From: a virus
Virus record (IMG/VR): IMGVR_UViG_3300010354_000440
Coordinates: 1 to 28,840 of that record
DNA length: 28,840 nucleotides
Reading direction: 5' to 3' (one strand)
Shown here: piece by piece, positions 8,601-15,383 of the stretch
Layout of the letters: each line of letters opens with the position of its first letter
Position numbering within the stretch: position 1 is the stretch's first letter
Program-made: the position numbers and the translations under genes
The notes under the pieces: model-generated
What the model saw: the letters and a program-made list of their open reading frames with translations, nothing else
What the model was told of the DNA's origin: nothing
Databases searched by the model: none

Positions 8601-10739
8601 CCTCAAGTAATTAATACCTTCTTCCAATATGGTGGAGATTACATGCCTCAGCAGGCTGTAAAGAGAAACTTTAAAATTATTACAGACATTATTACTAATG
8701 GGGTAGAAATTGCTCCTCCCTATTTCTCAGGAAGTGAATTAACTGCTTTAACTGGCCTAAATGGTTCAGATGTTAGACCAGCTGCTGAAGTTGTGTCTGT
8801 AGATCAAATTGGAACTAGCACATTTAGAATTGGAATTAATCAAGCAACAATAGGATTTGGTAATAATGCTACATTGTTCTTTGGCGAAACAGGACCAAGA
8901 CCATTGACAGACTCTGATGTTGAGGCAGCAAGTTTACTTTATACCGGAACTGCAACAACTTGGAATGCTAGAAAATTAGATCCTATTGGAGCTATGGGAG
9001 GAACGCTTGTTGACGGTGGAGTTATCAGCGAACGCAGCCCAATTCAGTCGTTTGTGTTTGACGCTTTCACTCAGTTGAACCAAGGTGGTATAGGAATGCG
9101 TATTACTAGAAACGGTTATGCGCAGCTTGTATCTGTGTTTACAATCTTCTGTTCAGTCGGTGTGCAAGTTGATAACGGCGGTATTGCTTCTATTACAAAC
9201 TCTAACTGTAACTTTGGTGATGTATCATTGTTAGCTAAGGGTTATGGTAGAAGGGATTTTAGTGGAACAGTTTTCAACCCAACATTTAGAGCTTACCCAT
9301 TTAGTCCGACTGGTGTTCTAGGTAGTAACGAACTTGACCAATATTACCCAAATGGATTCTTCCCAAATATTGGTAGAGTAAATATCTATACACCAGACTT
9401 ATTGAATAGGCCGCATATTTCCTTAGTAATGGAAGTTGAACCTCCAGATGGTCATCTAAATGAACAAAACTTCCCAGGGTTCTTAAATGCGTTCCCAAAT
9501 ACTTCTACATTAACAACATCTACTATTAACCTGGTCAATATTGACACCACTGATATTGCTATTGGTAATGAATTATTCATTAGAGATCAATTTGGTAGAC
9601 AATTTGACGATAACGGAGTATGGTATGCTGCAACAGGAACCATTGTTACAGATCTAGGATATAACAGCATTGTTCTTAACAAGGCATTAACCAGCGGCGG
9701 GGGTGATCCAACTAATCCTAATTTCTTTACTTTGTATTTCTGTGGAAATGCCTATTACACAGTGTTATCTAGTAATGTAGCTGACAGTCCATATTACCCA
9801 AATCAAAATATATTAGATCCTGTGCCATTAGGTGTAGAACCATTATTATATCAAAACCCAACAACTTCTCAAGTTGTTTATCATGCTAAAGCAATTGAAT
9901 ACCTACAAAGTTTAAGTAATTTTGTAATTACAAATACGTTGTTTACATTAACAAATACAACTACAAACCAAGTTATTCAACCTTTAGTATCGGGCGGCGG
10001 ACAAGCACAGGCATTTATTGATCTAAGATTTAATATTATTAGAAATATTCTTACTGCTACAAATATTACAGCAGCGCAACAGGTTGTTCCATCTGGTGCA
10101 ATTAGTAAGATTGGAACTGTTGTTCCTGGAGCAGGAAGTGCTGTAACTTTATTAGAAGCTAATTACGACTTCCTAGCAGATGAAGTAAGTGCGTTTGTGT
10201 TTAATGATCCTTTCTTTACACCTCTAGTGTCTGGATTTAGTCCTGAAGAGGCTGCGTTCGTAACTCAAAAGTGTAAGAGAGATATCAAGATAATTATAAG
10301 ACAAATAATATACGATTTACAAGGAGGAGGAACATACTACAGTGTATATGCCGGCTTAAGCTATTGGGCTCGACCAGGTTCACACCATATTGTAGAATTA
10401 GGTGAAGCTGTAACTAGAACTGATTTATTCCCAGACGGGTCAATTGTAAACTTCTATCAAAGAAGCTATATCAGTGCTAGCGGATACTTATTTGAATACG
10501 TTGGAGCAGGAACAAACTATGGTGCTCTACCTCAGGTAGGTCGTGCTGATCCAAATCAAAGTAAAGAAGTTGTTCAGTTAGACGGAGGTAAAGTGTTCTT
10601 TACTTCTACTGATCAAAACGGTGACTTTAGAATTGGTAAGGGGCTTGTTATTAGCCAGGCAACTGGTGTTCTAAGCGGTAGAACATTTGTTCAATCTCTA
10701 TATGCTAATATGACACCATTTATATTAGCAATACAATAA
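2661..10739 (+). CDS. Giant tail-fibre / adhesin-like virion protein (2692 aa)
   Basis: The layout, N to C, is as follows. Residues 31-240 are 15-16-residue repeats of the form N-L-T-N-T-I-S-G-D-I. Residues 280-310 hold the LGTDTNTWKTLYVD motif. Near 450 is TGGVGIGRDVYIGG, shared with the fibres downstream. Residues 535-685 begin a pectate-lyase-like beta-helix (DDTNDG, then AGRYLEDNPLRMLPYTSVRG). Residues about 740-2090 hold eight copies of a module of about 160 residues with the signature CxRD-x7-D-x3-D-x~16-GLxYW. Residues 2110-2215 resume the helix (GGIGMRITRNGYAQLVSVFT). A ninth CxRD module lies at 2538. The C terminus, TDQNGDFRIG to ANMTPFILAI, is the usual end of fibre-like proteins in marine T4-like phages. 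No chaperone domain or catalytic site is evident. SD AGGA precedes the ATG. It is probably a long tail fibre or whisker-like adhesin. Confidence 0.88.
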   Translation: MAVTNISKFPGNYKILVNNGDLTIEADNSINTIDGDITTEAGGNLTNTISGDISFDGGNLTNTISGDIVNEGANLTNTISGDIINDTGNLTNTVSGDIENTVGGNLTNTISGDITNDGANLTNTISGDITNDAGNVINTVAGDITTDTGGNVENTIGGYLINDVTAQIQNQAGGEITNQAGAYISNDAGGYIENIAGSYIQNDAGGYIENISGDYIDNQASTYFNVDAGSYANFNVGSFLNFTVGTDVTFTATNDFFVDALNIQIGTDRTQTIDTQGSFVNDLIPLTSSTFNLGTDTNTWKTLYVDKIQSYDTTNVGNPLFRAYDPLDVYGAEPGNLVQIAIANAQREQSNNFFRGGVGIQKDLNVGGFIYGRIETANTSFSVSVTATNVDQTFFPTFALSTGNAFLFIDNVGLKNGLSYNPSRGLLTVDRAGVFSTDNSVSTTTGAFTVTGGVGIGRDVYIGGNVIPGNATSSTIGTIDQTWTEAFLDKIYSQILTNTSSNIVIDPGAGLTDIIGNIRVRGNNPIGTHPVVTNTLYVTVDGDDTNDGRAMDPSRACRTIGGAMKSPYYQPGTQILVSAGRYLEDNPLRMLPYTSVRGSDIRTTFIEPINKTQDLFHMDSGCYLNYMTFLNGRSGLLEGQYVPELNRGAYTTAFPPLEGDEKIDLFHSPYVQNCTNQSGPWLKDGTMFQPNNTVQVPAAVGTGTWKANTTTLIVQVSTGTIEQGMFVNAGYQNPGFFNARTLLLANKPFIQQQTVAFVDQEFNSGNFTYDVTKCRRDTELIIDSIATDMLQDSESESIFAGLQYWRQSGYVDAIGGQITTTSAAISYLRDITTNTIATTTERDVVNARFNNILTILNTSTATLVNGDFAQWVTDSIQPNTTASTTASIVNAYNSILTWKNSLTNQTISYINSTLAPFVYDSTKCSRDVGLIVDSIALDLLFDGQSQTKFAGLQYWNQSSNILALSGELTTTTNALNYLKSLVQKIIVSDTSAPRYQSTLSQFTSVNIGTASEQAKLNTEYNLIINILNSGTVGVSDIIVPNGIAASSNTNVINSYNLLLANRNYLIKETIAYVETTKAPGFVYDVSKCERDTAYILDSVAFDLLYGGNRQAVMSGVYYFNFNAGSTAIPNEIPQTTAAYEYMKELFSSVIRGIPIDTATLYQTTVTQVTAFPAGTYVESDQADKLMDIILSIINNGPTGVIPEPISLDRSTDPAVIMASSLLNSNRNFLRAEVVAYVNTLKAFLYDETLCRRDIGFILDSVAYDLRHGGNKQSIKSGVYYFGYTTTSSEVPNELPQTVSAYRYIKSLVSDIVRAKPILTKYQTTITQVTNINSASIYEAELLQDKIDIITNIIRNGPEDYQAPGRRIPINLTRNTSTNITNAYNLLMANKSFIREETIAYINSTSNSFSYNREKCFRDVGIIIENVSYDATFGGNEKSVQAGLAYYDGVVSLIAGQETQTIAAIDYINSLAQKIITNTSCTNILGSSATFAQVINTALVGGSIASESINDLINIITTIIDNGPDAAPAIYNSPGPDAAFISAETLIQANRKFIQEDTINWINSKVQAFPYSEIECRRDTSLVIDAVVQDLLYPTTGRSQSTFAGLQYWNQGAYVGQIQVQLNPTIEAIKYLRDLSVKIVLNVTPADDLIPRYQSVIAQNTTTFQSATAAEVEVITDRFNDIIEIVGGVKTGWTDRIIPNGAPSRIQSIYNAIDNLMLNKTYLAAEVNAYVTATNFGFIYDAAKCARDVGFMIDAVSFDLKHGGNRQSVQNGLYYYGFSTTASNITNETTQTVAAFNTLSFIISRVVQNIPVVPRQTSVLQVFSATTATSWEAVSLALNVSTITSIISNGPSVAASPSAIAMTASTTATVINAVNLVNLNRQFIVEEVIAFIDQTFNPNSFNYDEAKCYRDVGLILDAVSQDIILGGNSKSIEAGVAYWGSGYNYVAGQESTTTLAINYARDLCLQVIANKAVTPHYKTDTPQVINTFFQYGGDYMPQQAVKRNFKIITDIITNGVEIAPPYFSGSELTALTGLNGSDVRPAAEVVSVDQIGTSTFRIGINQATIGFGNNATLFFGETGPRPLTDSDVEAASLLYTGTATTWNARKLDPIGAMGGTLVDGGVISERSPIQSFVFDAFTQLNQGGIGMRITRNGYAQLVSVFTIFCSVGVQVDNGGIASITNSNCNFGDVSLLAKGYGRRDFSGTVFNPTFRAYPFSPTGVLGSNELDQYYPNGFFPNIGRVNIYTPDLLNRPHISLVMEVEPPDGHLNEQNFPGFLNAFPNTSTLTTSTINLVNIDTTDIAIGNELFIRDQFGRQFDDNGVWYAATGTIVTDLGYNSIVLNKALTSGGGDPTNPNFFTLYFCGNAYYTVLSSNVADSPYYPNQNILDPVPLGVEPLLYQNPTTSQVVYHAKAIEYLQSLSNFVITNTLFTLTNTTTNQVIQPLVSGGGQAQAFIDLRFNIIRNILTATNITAAQQVVPSGAISKIGTVVPGAGSAVTLLEANYDFLADEVSAFVFNDPFFTPLVSGFSPEEAAFVTQKCKRDIKIIIRQIIYDLQGGGTYYSVYAGLSYWARPGSHHIVELGEAVTRTDLFPDGSIVNFYQRSYISASGYLFEYVGAGTNYGALPQVGRADPNQSKEVVQLDGGKVFFTSTDQNGDFRIGKGLVISQATGVLSGRTFVQSLYANMTPFILAIQ
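2754..3380 (+). repeat. In-frame tandem repeats, N-terminal fibre region
   Basis: This region encodes repeats with consensus N-L-T-N-T-I-S-G-D-I plus a variable 5-6-residue linker (starts at residues 44, 59, 74, 89, 105 and 120), then degenerating GGYIEN / GDYIDN variants. A perfect 30-nt copy occurs at 2835-2864 and 2880-2909, offset 45 nt, showing recent duplication. The regular period suggests a beta-solenoid or trimeric beta-prism shaft. Confidence 0.85.
4950..8560 (+). repeat. Eight tandem CxRD modules of ~160 residues in giant fibre
   Basis: The cysteine of each CxRD signature is at residues 774, 924, 1088, 1250, 1415, 1575, 1744 and 1907, giving spacings of 150-169. Each copy reads roughly Y-D-x3-C-x-R-D, then I-D-x-V-x2-D, G-G-N-x2-S and G-(L/V)-x-Y-(W/Y/F), followed by a diverged linker containing N-A-(Y/I)-N and Y-(I/V)-N. 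The copies are strongly diverged at DNA level, so the array is old. A ninth copy sits apart near 10260-10370 (Cys2538). Confidence 0.88.
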
Positions 10740-10749
10740 AGGATAAAAA

Positions 10750-11163
10750 ATGGCACAGTTACCATTAAATAAATTTTTAACAAAAACGTTTATTTTAACT
10801 ACAGCGTCTACATATTATACGTTTAGTGGTTCAAATACAACTACAGTCTATACTGCTCCAATTGGTGTCACTAGCATTGTGCTGATGTCTCAACTATCTA
10901 ATCTTACTTCCTCATCAACACAATTAGTTAGTTTTGTTCATCATAGAAATAGACCAGTTCTTGCTGATGCTCAAGGTAACGGTGCCCAGGCAGCTAACAT
11001 TGATAGTTTCCTAGTGAGAGACTTTGCAATACCTCCAAACGATGCTGCTAATGTGCTATCTGGAAAATTAGTAATTGAAAGTTTAGATAGTCTACGAGCA
11101 TTTGCTAGCAACACAGGATCTGTGCAATTAGTATTAAGTATATTAGAGACTGCTAACCAATAA
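10750..11163 (+). CDS. Small virion structural protein (137 aa)
   Basis: This is a compact, probably all-beta protein (MAQLPLNKFLTKTFIL...). It has alternating hydrophobic strands such as TTTVYTAPIGVTSIVLMSQL and a C-terminal SVQLVLSILET strand. There is no membrane segment or catalytic motif. I recall a similar small protein after the giant fibre gene in marine T4-like phages, but cannot verify this. SD AAAGGA (10738-10743) lies just after the stop of the giant gene, so the two are co-transcribed. It may be a fibre tip, adaptor or assembly factor; the function is unknown. Confidence 0.7.
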   Translation: MAQLPLNKFLTKTFILTTASTYYTFSGSNTTTVYTAPIGVTSIVLMSQLSNLTSSSTQLVSFVHHRNRPVLADAQGNGAQAANIDSFLVRDFAIPPNDAANVLSGKLVIESLDSLRAFASNTGSVQLVLSILETANQ

Positions 11164-11176
11164 TTAGAGAAATATA

Positions 11177-12862
11177 ATGCCATCATTATTAAGCGGATCA
11201 TTACTGAGAAGAGGAACAAGCGGAGAGTTCATTGATCTCGCTGGTGCGCAACCTCAATTACCTGCTACAGAAACCACTGCTACAGGTTTCACTGTAGCGA
11301 CAGATAACGCATTAAGAACAACATATAGATCGAGTTTAGGTTTTGTTCAAATTTATACTGCATCTATGTATAGTCTTCTTCCTGAAGGCACAATCAGAAT
11401 ATTAGCATCAGGAACTGCATTTTTATCTACTACAACTGCTAGCGGAACCTTAGTTGTTACAGGCGGTATTGGTGTAGGCGGCAATATGAATATTGCCAAA
11501 GATATTGTTGTAAATGGACTTACTATTGGTCAAGGTTGGGAAGGTATAAACAACATTGTTGTTAGAGGGACTGCTAGCACAGCTACAGGATTTGAAACTG
11601 GACAAAATAGTATTGCCATAGGTTATGATACCCTCATTGGTATAACTGCTACAAACAAGGTTATTGCAATTGGTAGAAAGGCAATTAGTTCTGGAACAAA
11701 TATTAGTAATACAATTGCTATAGGTGATACTGCTCTTACTCTAATGGGCACAAACAATTTTCCTATACTTGCAACAATTACGAATATAACATTAGTCAAT
11801 TCTAGCACTGTAACAGCAGCTACAAATGCACAACCAATTGTTGTTACTGCTCTATCACACGGACTTTCAACAGGTAGTCAAATCTTAATTACGGGCGCTC
11901 AAGGACTAAGCACCGCAACAACTTCTACAAGTGTGCTCAACGGTGTAAAATATTGGGTAAATGTAATCGATACTGATACATTAGAATTGTATGTTGATAA
12001 AGGACTTACAAGTCCATCAAATGGTGTTACTGCGACAGTTGGAACTACCGTATATGCTCTAAACAGTTATACAGGTGGGGGAGTCATAACAAGTCCTGTG
12101 CTTATAACATCTCCTGGACATAATATAGGCACTGGAACAGGTGTATATTTAGATGGCATTGTAGGCACTACGCAACTAAACGCAGGTATTTTCTATGTAG
12201 ATCAAATTGACAATTCTACACTTGCACTTTTTGGTGGTGCTGCTCTTGTAAATCCAATTAACGGAACAGGCTATACACCTTACACCAGTAGTGGAACTAT
12301 CTATAGATACACGCTCAATGATGATAATATTGCCATAGGACATAATGCTGCTCCTAAATTAGTAAACGGATCTGATAATTTCTTCTTTGGTAATAATATT
12401 GCTGTAAATCTAACAACAGGTTCTAACAATACTATCATTGGTCATAATCAGTTTAATAATCTTACTAGTGCTAGTGGTATTATTGCAATTGGTGCAGATA
12501 ATTTAGTTGACCTAAAAGATAATCAAATTAACATCGGTAGTCTGCTATATTATGATGGTGGCGGCAATACTGATATTAACGGAAATGTAAGACTTGGTCT
12601 AGGCACAGCGTCTACTTCAACAAATTCTGGAGCACTTGTTGTTGTTGGCGGCACGGCAGTATTAGGAAAAGTTTATAGCTATGGCAGTGGAGCTCCTGAT
12701 GAAGAATTTGAATTATACACCCCTGTAATTACAGTGAACACTGGCACCGCACCTGCTAATCCACGGATAGGAGATATATGGATCAACAGTATTACTAATG
12801 CTTACCTTCAATATATTAAAGATGGAACTAGCACGTTCTGGTTACAAACCATACAATTGTAA
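11177..12862 (+). CDS. Tail fibre with YadA-head-like and E1-FCCH-like modules (561 aa)
   Basis: The N-terminal region (MPSLLSGSLLRRGTSGEFID) is typical of marine phage fibres. It is followed by TLVVTGGIGVGGNMNI at about 91-106. Three YadA-head/Hep_Hag-like repeats follow at about 144-186 (NSIAIGYDTL, KVIAIGRKAI, NTIAIGDTAL). At about 222-278 and 310-354 are two modules of the form H-(G/N)-x-x-T-G-x-x(4)-G-x(8-16)-LN-x(3)-Y-x-V-x(2)-I-D-x-x-(T/S)-L-x-L, resembling the FCCH domain found in many phage fibres. YadA-like repeats then resume at about 382-443 (NIAIGHNAA, NTIIGHNQF, IIAIGADNL). The C terminus holds NPRIGDIWIN and a final Trp. YadA-head repeats form trimeric left-handed beta-rolls in bacterial adhesins, so a trimeric receptor-binding fibre is inferred. 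The upstream SD is weak (AGAG). Confidence 0.85.
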   Translation: MPSLLSGSLLRRGTSGEFIDLAGAQPQLPATETTATGFTVATDNALRTTYRSSLGFVQIYTASMYSLLPEGTIRILASGTAFLSTTTASGTLVVTGGIGVGGNMNIAKDIVVNGLTIGQGWEGINNIVVRGTASTATGFETGQNSIAIGYDTLIGITATNKVIAIGRKAISSGTNISNTIAIGDTALTLMGTNNFPILATITNITLVNSSTVTAATNAQPIVVTALSHGLSTGSQILITGAQGLSTATTSTSVLNGVKYWVNVIDTDTLELYVDKGLTSPSNGVTATVGTTVYALNSYTGGGVITSPVLITSPGHNIGTGTGVYLDGIVGTTQLNAGIFYVDQIDNSTLALFGGAALVNPINGTGYTPYTSSGTIYRYTLNDDNIAIGHNAAPKLVNGSDNFFFGNNIAVNLTTGSNNTIIGHNQFNNLTSASGIIAIGADNLVDLKDNQINIGSLLYYDGGGNTDINGNVRLGLGTASTSTNSGALVVVGGTAVLGKVYSYGSGAPDEEFELYTPVITVNTGTAPANPRIGDIWINSITNAYLQYIKDGTSTFWLQTIQL

Positions 12863-12874
12863 ATGAGATAAAAC

Positions 12875-13870
12875 ATGGCAATTTTAAATTTTCCAGTAAA
12901 TCCTACACTAGGTCAAACACATGTGATAGGAACTACCACATATTCGTGGAACGGCTCAGCTTGGGTCATTCAGTCAAAAGTTGCTACTTTTAACAGCACT
13001 ACAATTCAATCTTTAATTATAACTACTACAACAAACGCTATTAGTGTTTCTAACGGGGGAGCTCTTACAGTAGCAGGTGGAGCAGCAATTGCTGGAGATT
13101 TGTTTATTGGTGGTTCAGCGAATTTTTCAACAAGTAGTTTTTTAAGTTTAAACGTAACCGGAACTACAGAGTCAAATAGCACAAATACTGGAGCCTTAGT
13201 AGTAACAGGTGGGATTGGAATTGGTGGAAATTTATATATTGGTGGAACTTTATTCAGTCAAGGTGCTCCTGTTTTAACTACTGCAAGTTTTAATAATACA
13301 CCGCAAGACGGAACTGACATTGACATTGTAGATGTAGGTGGAGGAATTTTAGAATTTAACAATATTTCTACGTTACAATCTGTTACAACTAGAGGCGCTA
13401 GTTCTAATAGACAAATTACTTTAACAAATTCAACTATATCTACAGGAACTAACAGCGGAGCTCTTGTAGTTACAGGCGGTATTGCATCAAATAATAATGT
13501 TAGTGCCAGAAGCTATAATTTACAGTATGGAAATATAAGTTCTACTATTCAAACTGTTAGCACAACTTCTGCCACAATTATTGACTCTTTCTTTTTCAGT
13601 CAATACAGATCTGCCAAATATATTGTGCAAATTTCTGAAGGAAGTTCACTAACTGATAGAAGCCAAACTAGCGAGCTTTTAGCGGTAGCATTTAATACAG
13701 GAACATCGAGTTTAGTTGAATATGCCTCAGTGTTTTCAACAACTGATTTGGGTAGTTTTGATACGCTAATGAATAATATAGGAACTGATACTGTAGTTAA
13801 CCTTTATTTTATATCAAATGATAGTGTGCCAAAAACAATAAAAATTATTAAAACTTTGATAACTCCATAA
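12875..13870 (+). CDS. Short tail fibre / adhesion protein (331 aa)
   Basis: The N terminus FPVNPTLGQTHVIGTTTYSW followed by NGSAWV is a Trp-rich motif common at fibre attachment ends. Three fibre motifs follow: ALTVAGGAAIAGDLFIGG (about 64-81), GALVVTGGIGIGGNLYIGG (about 107-125) and GALVVTGGIASNNN (about 196-209). The C-terminal domain, from FFFSQYRSAKYIVQISEGSS to the end, looks like a globular head common in marine phage fibres. A GAGAT sequence lies upstream of the ATG. It shares modules with the 561-residue fibre 12 nt upstream, implying a common operon and recombination between fibre genes. It is the last gene before a structured intergenic region. Confidence 0.83.
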   Translation: MAILNFPVNPTLGQTHVIGTTTYSWNGSAWVIQSKVATFNSTTIQSLIITTTTNAISVSNGGALTVAGGAAIAGDLFIGGSANFSTSSFLSLNVTGTTESNSTNTGALVVTGGIGIGGNLYIGGTLFSQGAPVLTTASFNNTPQDGTDIDIVDVGGGILEFNNISTLQSVTTRGASSNRQITLTNSTISTGTNSGALVVTGGIASNNNVSARSYNLQYGNISSTIQTVSTTSATIIDSFFFSQYRSAKYIVQISEGSSLTDRSQTSELLAVAFNTGTSSLVEYASVFSTTDLGSFDTLMNNIGTDTVVNLYFISNDSVPKTIKIIKTLITP

Positions 13871-13871
13871 T

Positions 13872-13948
13872 AACATAGATTATTTTAGTTAACTATCGGA
13901 AAATGAATCCCGATAAATAGTTTGTTATTCAAAAAAATTATCTATGTT
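13872..13948 (+). other. Folded intergenic element after the fibre operon
   Basis: AACATAGAT (13872-13880) pairs perfectly with ATCTATGTT (13940-13948), extended after one mismatch by five A-T pairs. Inside it, AACTATCGG (13891-13899) pairs with CCGA (13910-13913) and TAGTT (13918-13922), leaving TAAA bulged out. A T-rich stretch (CTTTTTTT near 13956-13963) follows about 8 nt later. It could be a weak terminator, an RNA-processing site or a small structured RNA; no known family is recognised. Confidence 0.45.
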
Positions 13949-13984
13949 CACATTTCTTTTTTTAAATCACCTATTATATACCCA

Positions 13985-13992
13985 TATAAATA
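13985..13992 (+). promoter_or_regulatory. Consensus T4-type late promoter TATAAATA
   Basis: This is a perfect TATAAATA with predicted start near 13998 and a leader of about 16 nt containing AGAGGA (14003-14008) 5 nt before the ATG at 14014. A second weaker box, GATAAATA (13912-13919), lies inside the folded element upstream. Confidence 0.8.
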
Positions 13993-14013
13993 AAGGTGCC
14001 ATAGAGGACTAAT

Positions 14014-14247
14014 ATGGCAATATTACCCGCAACAGGTGCAGAAATAGCGTTTGGTAAAGTTCACCAAGCGTTTACTAATGTAGCTCGTGGTAGTGCTGGC
14101 AATGCACCTACCGGCGGTAGTAATATTAAGCTGAGTGCGGTCCTCGGAGCAAATGCTGCCTACGGAATTAATCAAGCCCCAGGGACACAGATTAAGTTCT
14201 CGCAGACGTTTGGTGGCAAAGTTTCACCTTTCCCTTATCCTAGTTAA
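14014..14247 (+). CDS. Small virion-type protein (77 aa)
   Basis: The protein is Gly/Ala-rich (MAILPATGAEIAFGKVHQAF..., ending FGGKVSPFPYPS). It carries the short pattern (A/S)G-x-I-x-F/L-x-x-(I/V) that starts many small structural or fibre proteins of marine phages. There is no signal peptide or transmembrane helix. It has the best promoter (TATAAATA) and a good SD (AGAGGA), so abundant late expression is expected. It heads a three-gene unit with the next two genes. The exact place in the virion is unknown. Confidence 0.7.
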   Translation: MAILPATGAEIAFGKVHQAFTNVARGSAGNAPTGGSNIKLSAVLGANAAYGINQAPGTQIKFSQTFGGKVSPFPYPS

Positions 14248-14250
14248 CAT

Positions 14251-14721
14251 ATGAAATTAGAAGACATAGATAAAATTTTAGAAAGTGCAGATACAAGTCC
14301 AAGCAAATGGGAATTAGATAACATAGTATATTGGGATAGAACTTCAAACCCAAAATCTCTAATTTTATTTCTTCAACGTATAAAGCACCTTAGCAATTTA
14401 AGTGTTAAAACCTTTTCAGAAGAAAAAGAATTATCTAAACTTTTAGAATTGTTAGATGAAACTGAACTTGAAGATTGTCAGGATTTAGTAGCGTCAGACG
14501 ATGATGAGCTCAAAGACACTTTCATAGAAAATTTAGCAAGAGAAAATGCTATTCAAATTCTTACAGTGGGCAGAATTGAAACGGCTAATATGGAAACTGC
14601 TTGCAAATTAAGTCCTAATGATTTTATACTATGTGCAAAACGCACTCAAGATTTAATTAATTCTATTCAAAAATTAGTTATCAAGGGCGAAACATTAAGT
14701 AACGACGTAGCAGGCGCATGA
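14251..14721 (+). CDS. Hypothetical protein, acidic and helical (156 aa)
   Basis: I do not recognise a family. The protein is predicted mostly alpha-helical and acidic in its middle (LLELLDETELEDCQDLVASD, then DDEL), with hydrophobic helices at both ends and no motif or membrane segment. It starts 3 nt after the previous stop with no visible SD, so translation is probably coupled. Its last 4 nt overlap the start of the glycosyltransferase gene (ATGA). The T4 neighbourhood allows a chaperone or assembly role, or a partner of the glycosyltransferase, but nothing in the sequence proves either. Confidence 0.65.
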   Translation: MKLEDIDKILESADTSPSKWELDNIVYWDRTSNPKSLILFLQRIKHLSNLSVKTFSEEKELSKLLELLDETELEDCQDLVASDDDELKDTFIENLARENAIQILTVGRIETANMETACKLSPNDFILCAKRTQDLINSIQKLVIKGETLSNDVAGA

Positions 14722-15383
14722 AAAAGAAAAAATCAGTATTTGCAACCAGTTCTTGGACAACAACAAAAAATAAATTAGCAGTTTGTATTCCGACTAGAGA
14801 TGTCTTACATTCTGCCCATGCTATGTGTCTAGCAGAAATGATCAAATTGAATACTCAAAATGATCTTGACACTGAAATTTTTATGGACGCTAGCACCATT
14901 CTTCTTACTCAGAGAGAAAGATTAGCTACACAGGCAGTTGAACTAGGAGCTGAATATACTCTTTGGTTAGATAGCGATGTAACATTTCCAGCTAGTCTAG
15001 CACTTAGACTATTAGCACACAATGAACCTGTAGTTGCCTGTAATTATATTAGACGACAACTACCACCAAAAGGTGTTGCCTATAAGGTTATTGGAGATTG
15101 GACTAACCCATTACCTTGGGATATAGAAGATGACCTTGTAGAAGTTCAAGGTGTAGGCATGGGTTGCATGTTAATGAAAACTGAAATTTTTACAGAAATG
15201 CCTAAGCCGTGGTTTGAGTTTGGTTGGAGCTCTGCTACTAACGATTATCTAGGTGAAGACATGCTTCTTTGCCAAAAAATGGCAGCAGCAGGATACACAG
15301 TAAAAATTGACACGGCGCTAAGTCATGAACTTCGCCATCTAGGCACCTGGGCATTTGGACCAGATCTTCTAAAGAAGTTCTAA
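14718..15383 (+). CDS. GT-A-fold glycosyltransferase (221 aa)
   Basis: The N-terminal beta strand KLAVCIPTRD (19-28) opens a GT2-like Rossmann core. The metal/nucleotide-sugar motif is D85-S86-D87 in TLWLDSDVTFP. Conserved-looking elements downstream are VACNYIRR (107-113), GVGMGCMLMK (145-154), a GED acceptor/catalytic motif at 189-191, and His213/His217 near the C terminus. Such small glycosyltransferases are common in T4-like and other large phages. They may glycosylate virion proteins or modify host surface sugars; the sugar and acceptor are unknown. It overlaps the previous gene by 4 nt (ATGA). Its 3' end overlaps the convergent Nudix gene by 15 nt with no terminator between them. Confidence 0.85.
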   Translation: MKKKKSVFATSSWTTTKNKLAVCIPTRDVLHSAHAMCLAEMIKLNTQNDLDTEIFMDASTILLTQRERLATQAVELGAEYTLWLDSDVTFPASLALRLLAHNEPVVACNYIRRQLPPKGVAYKVIGDWTNPLPWDIEDDLVEVQGVGMGCMLMKTEIFTEMPKPWFEFGWSSATNDYLGEDMLLCQKMAAAGYTVKIDTALSHELRHLGTWAFGPDLLKKF

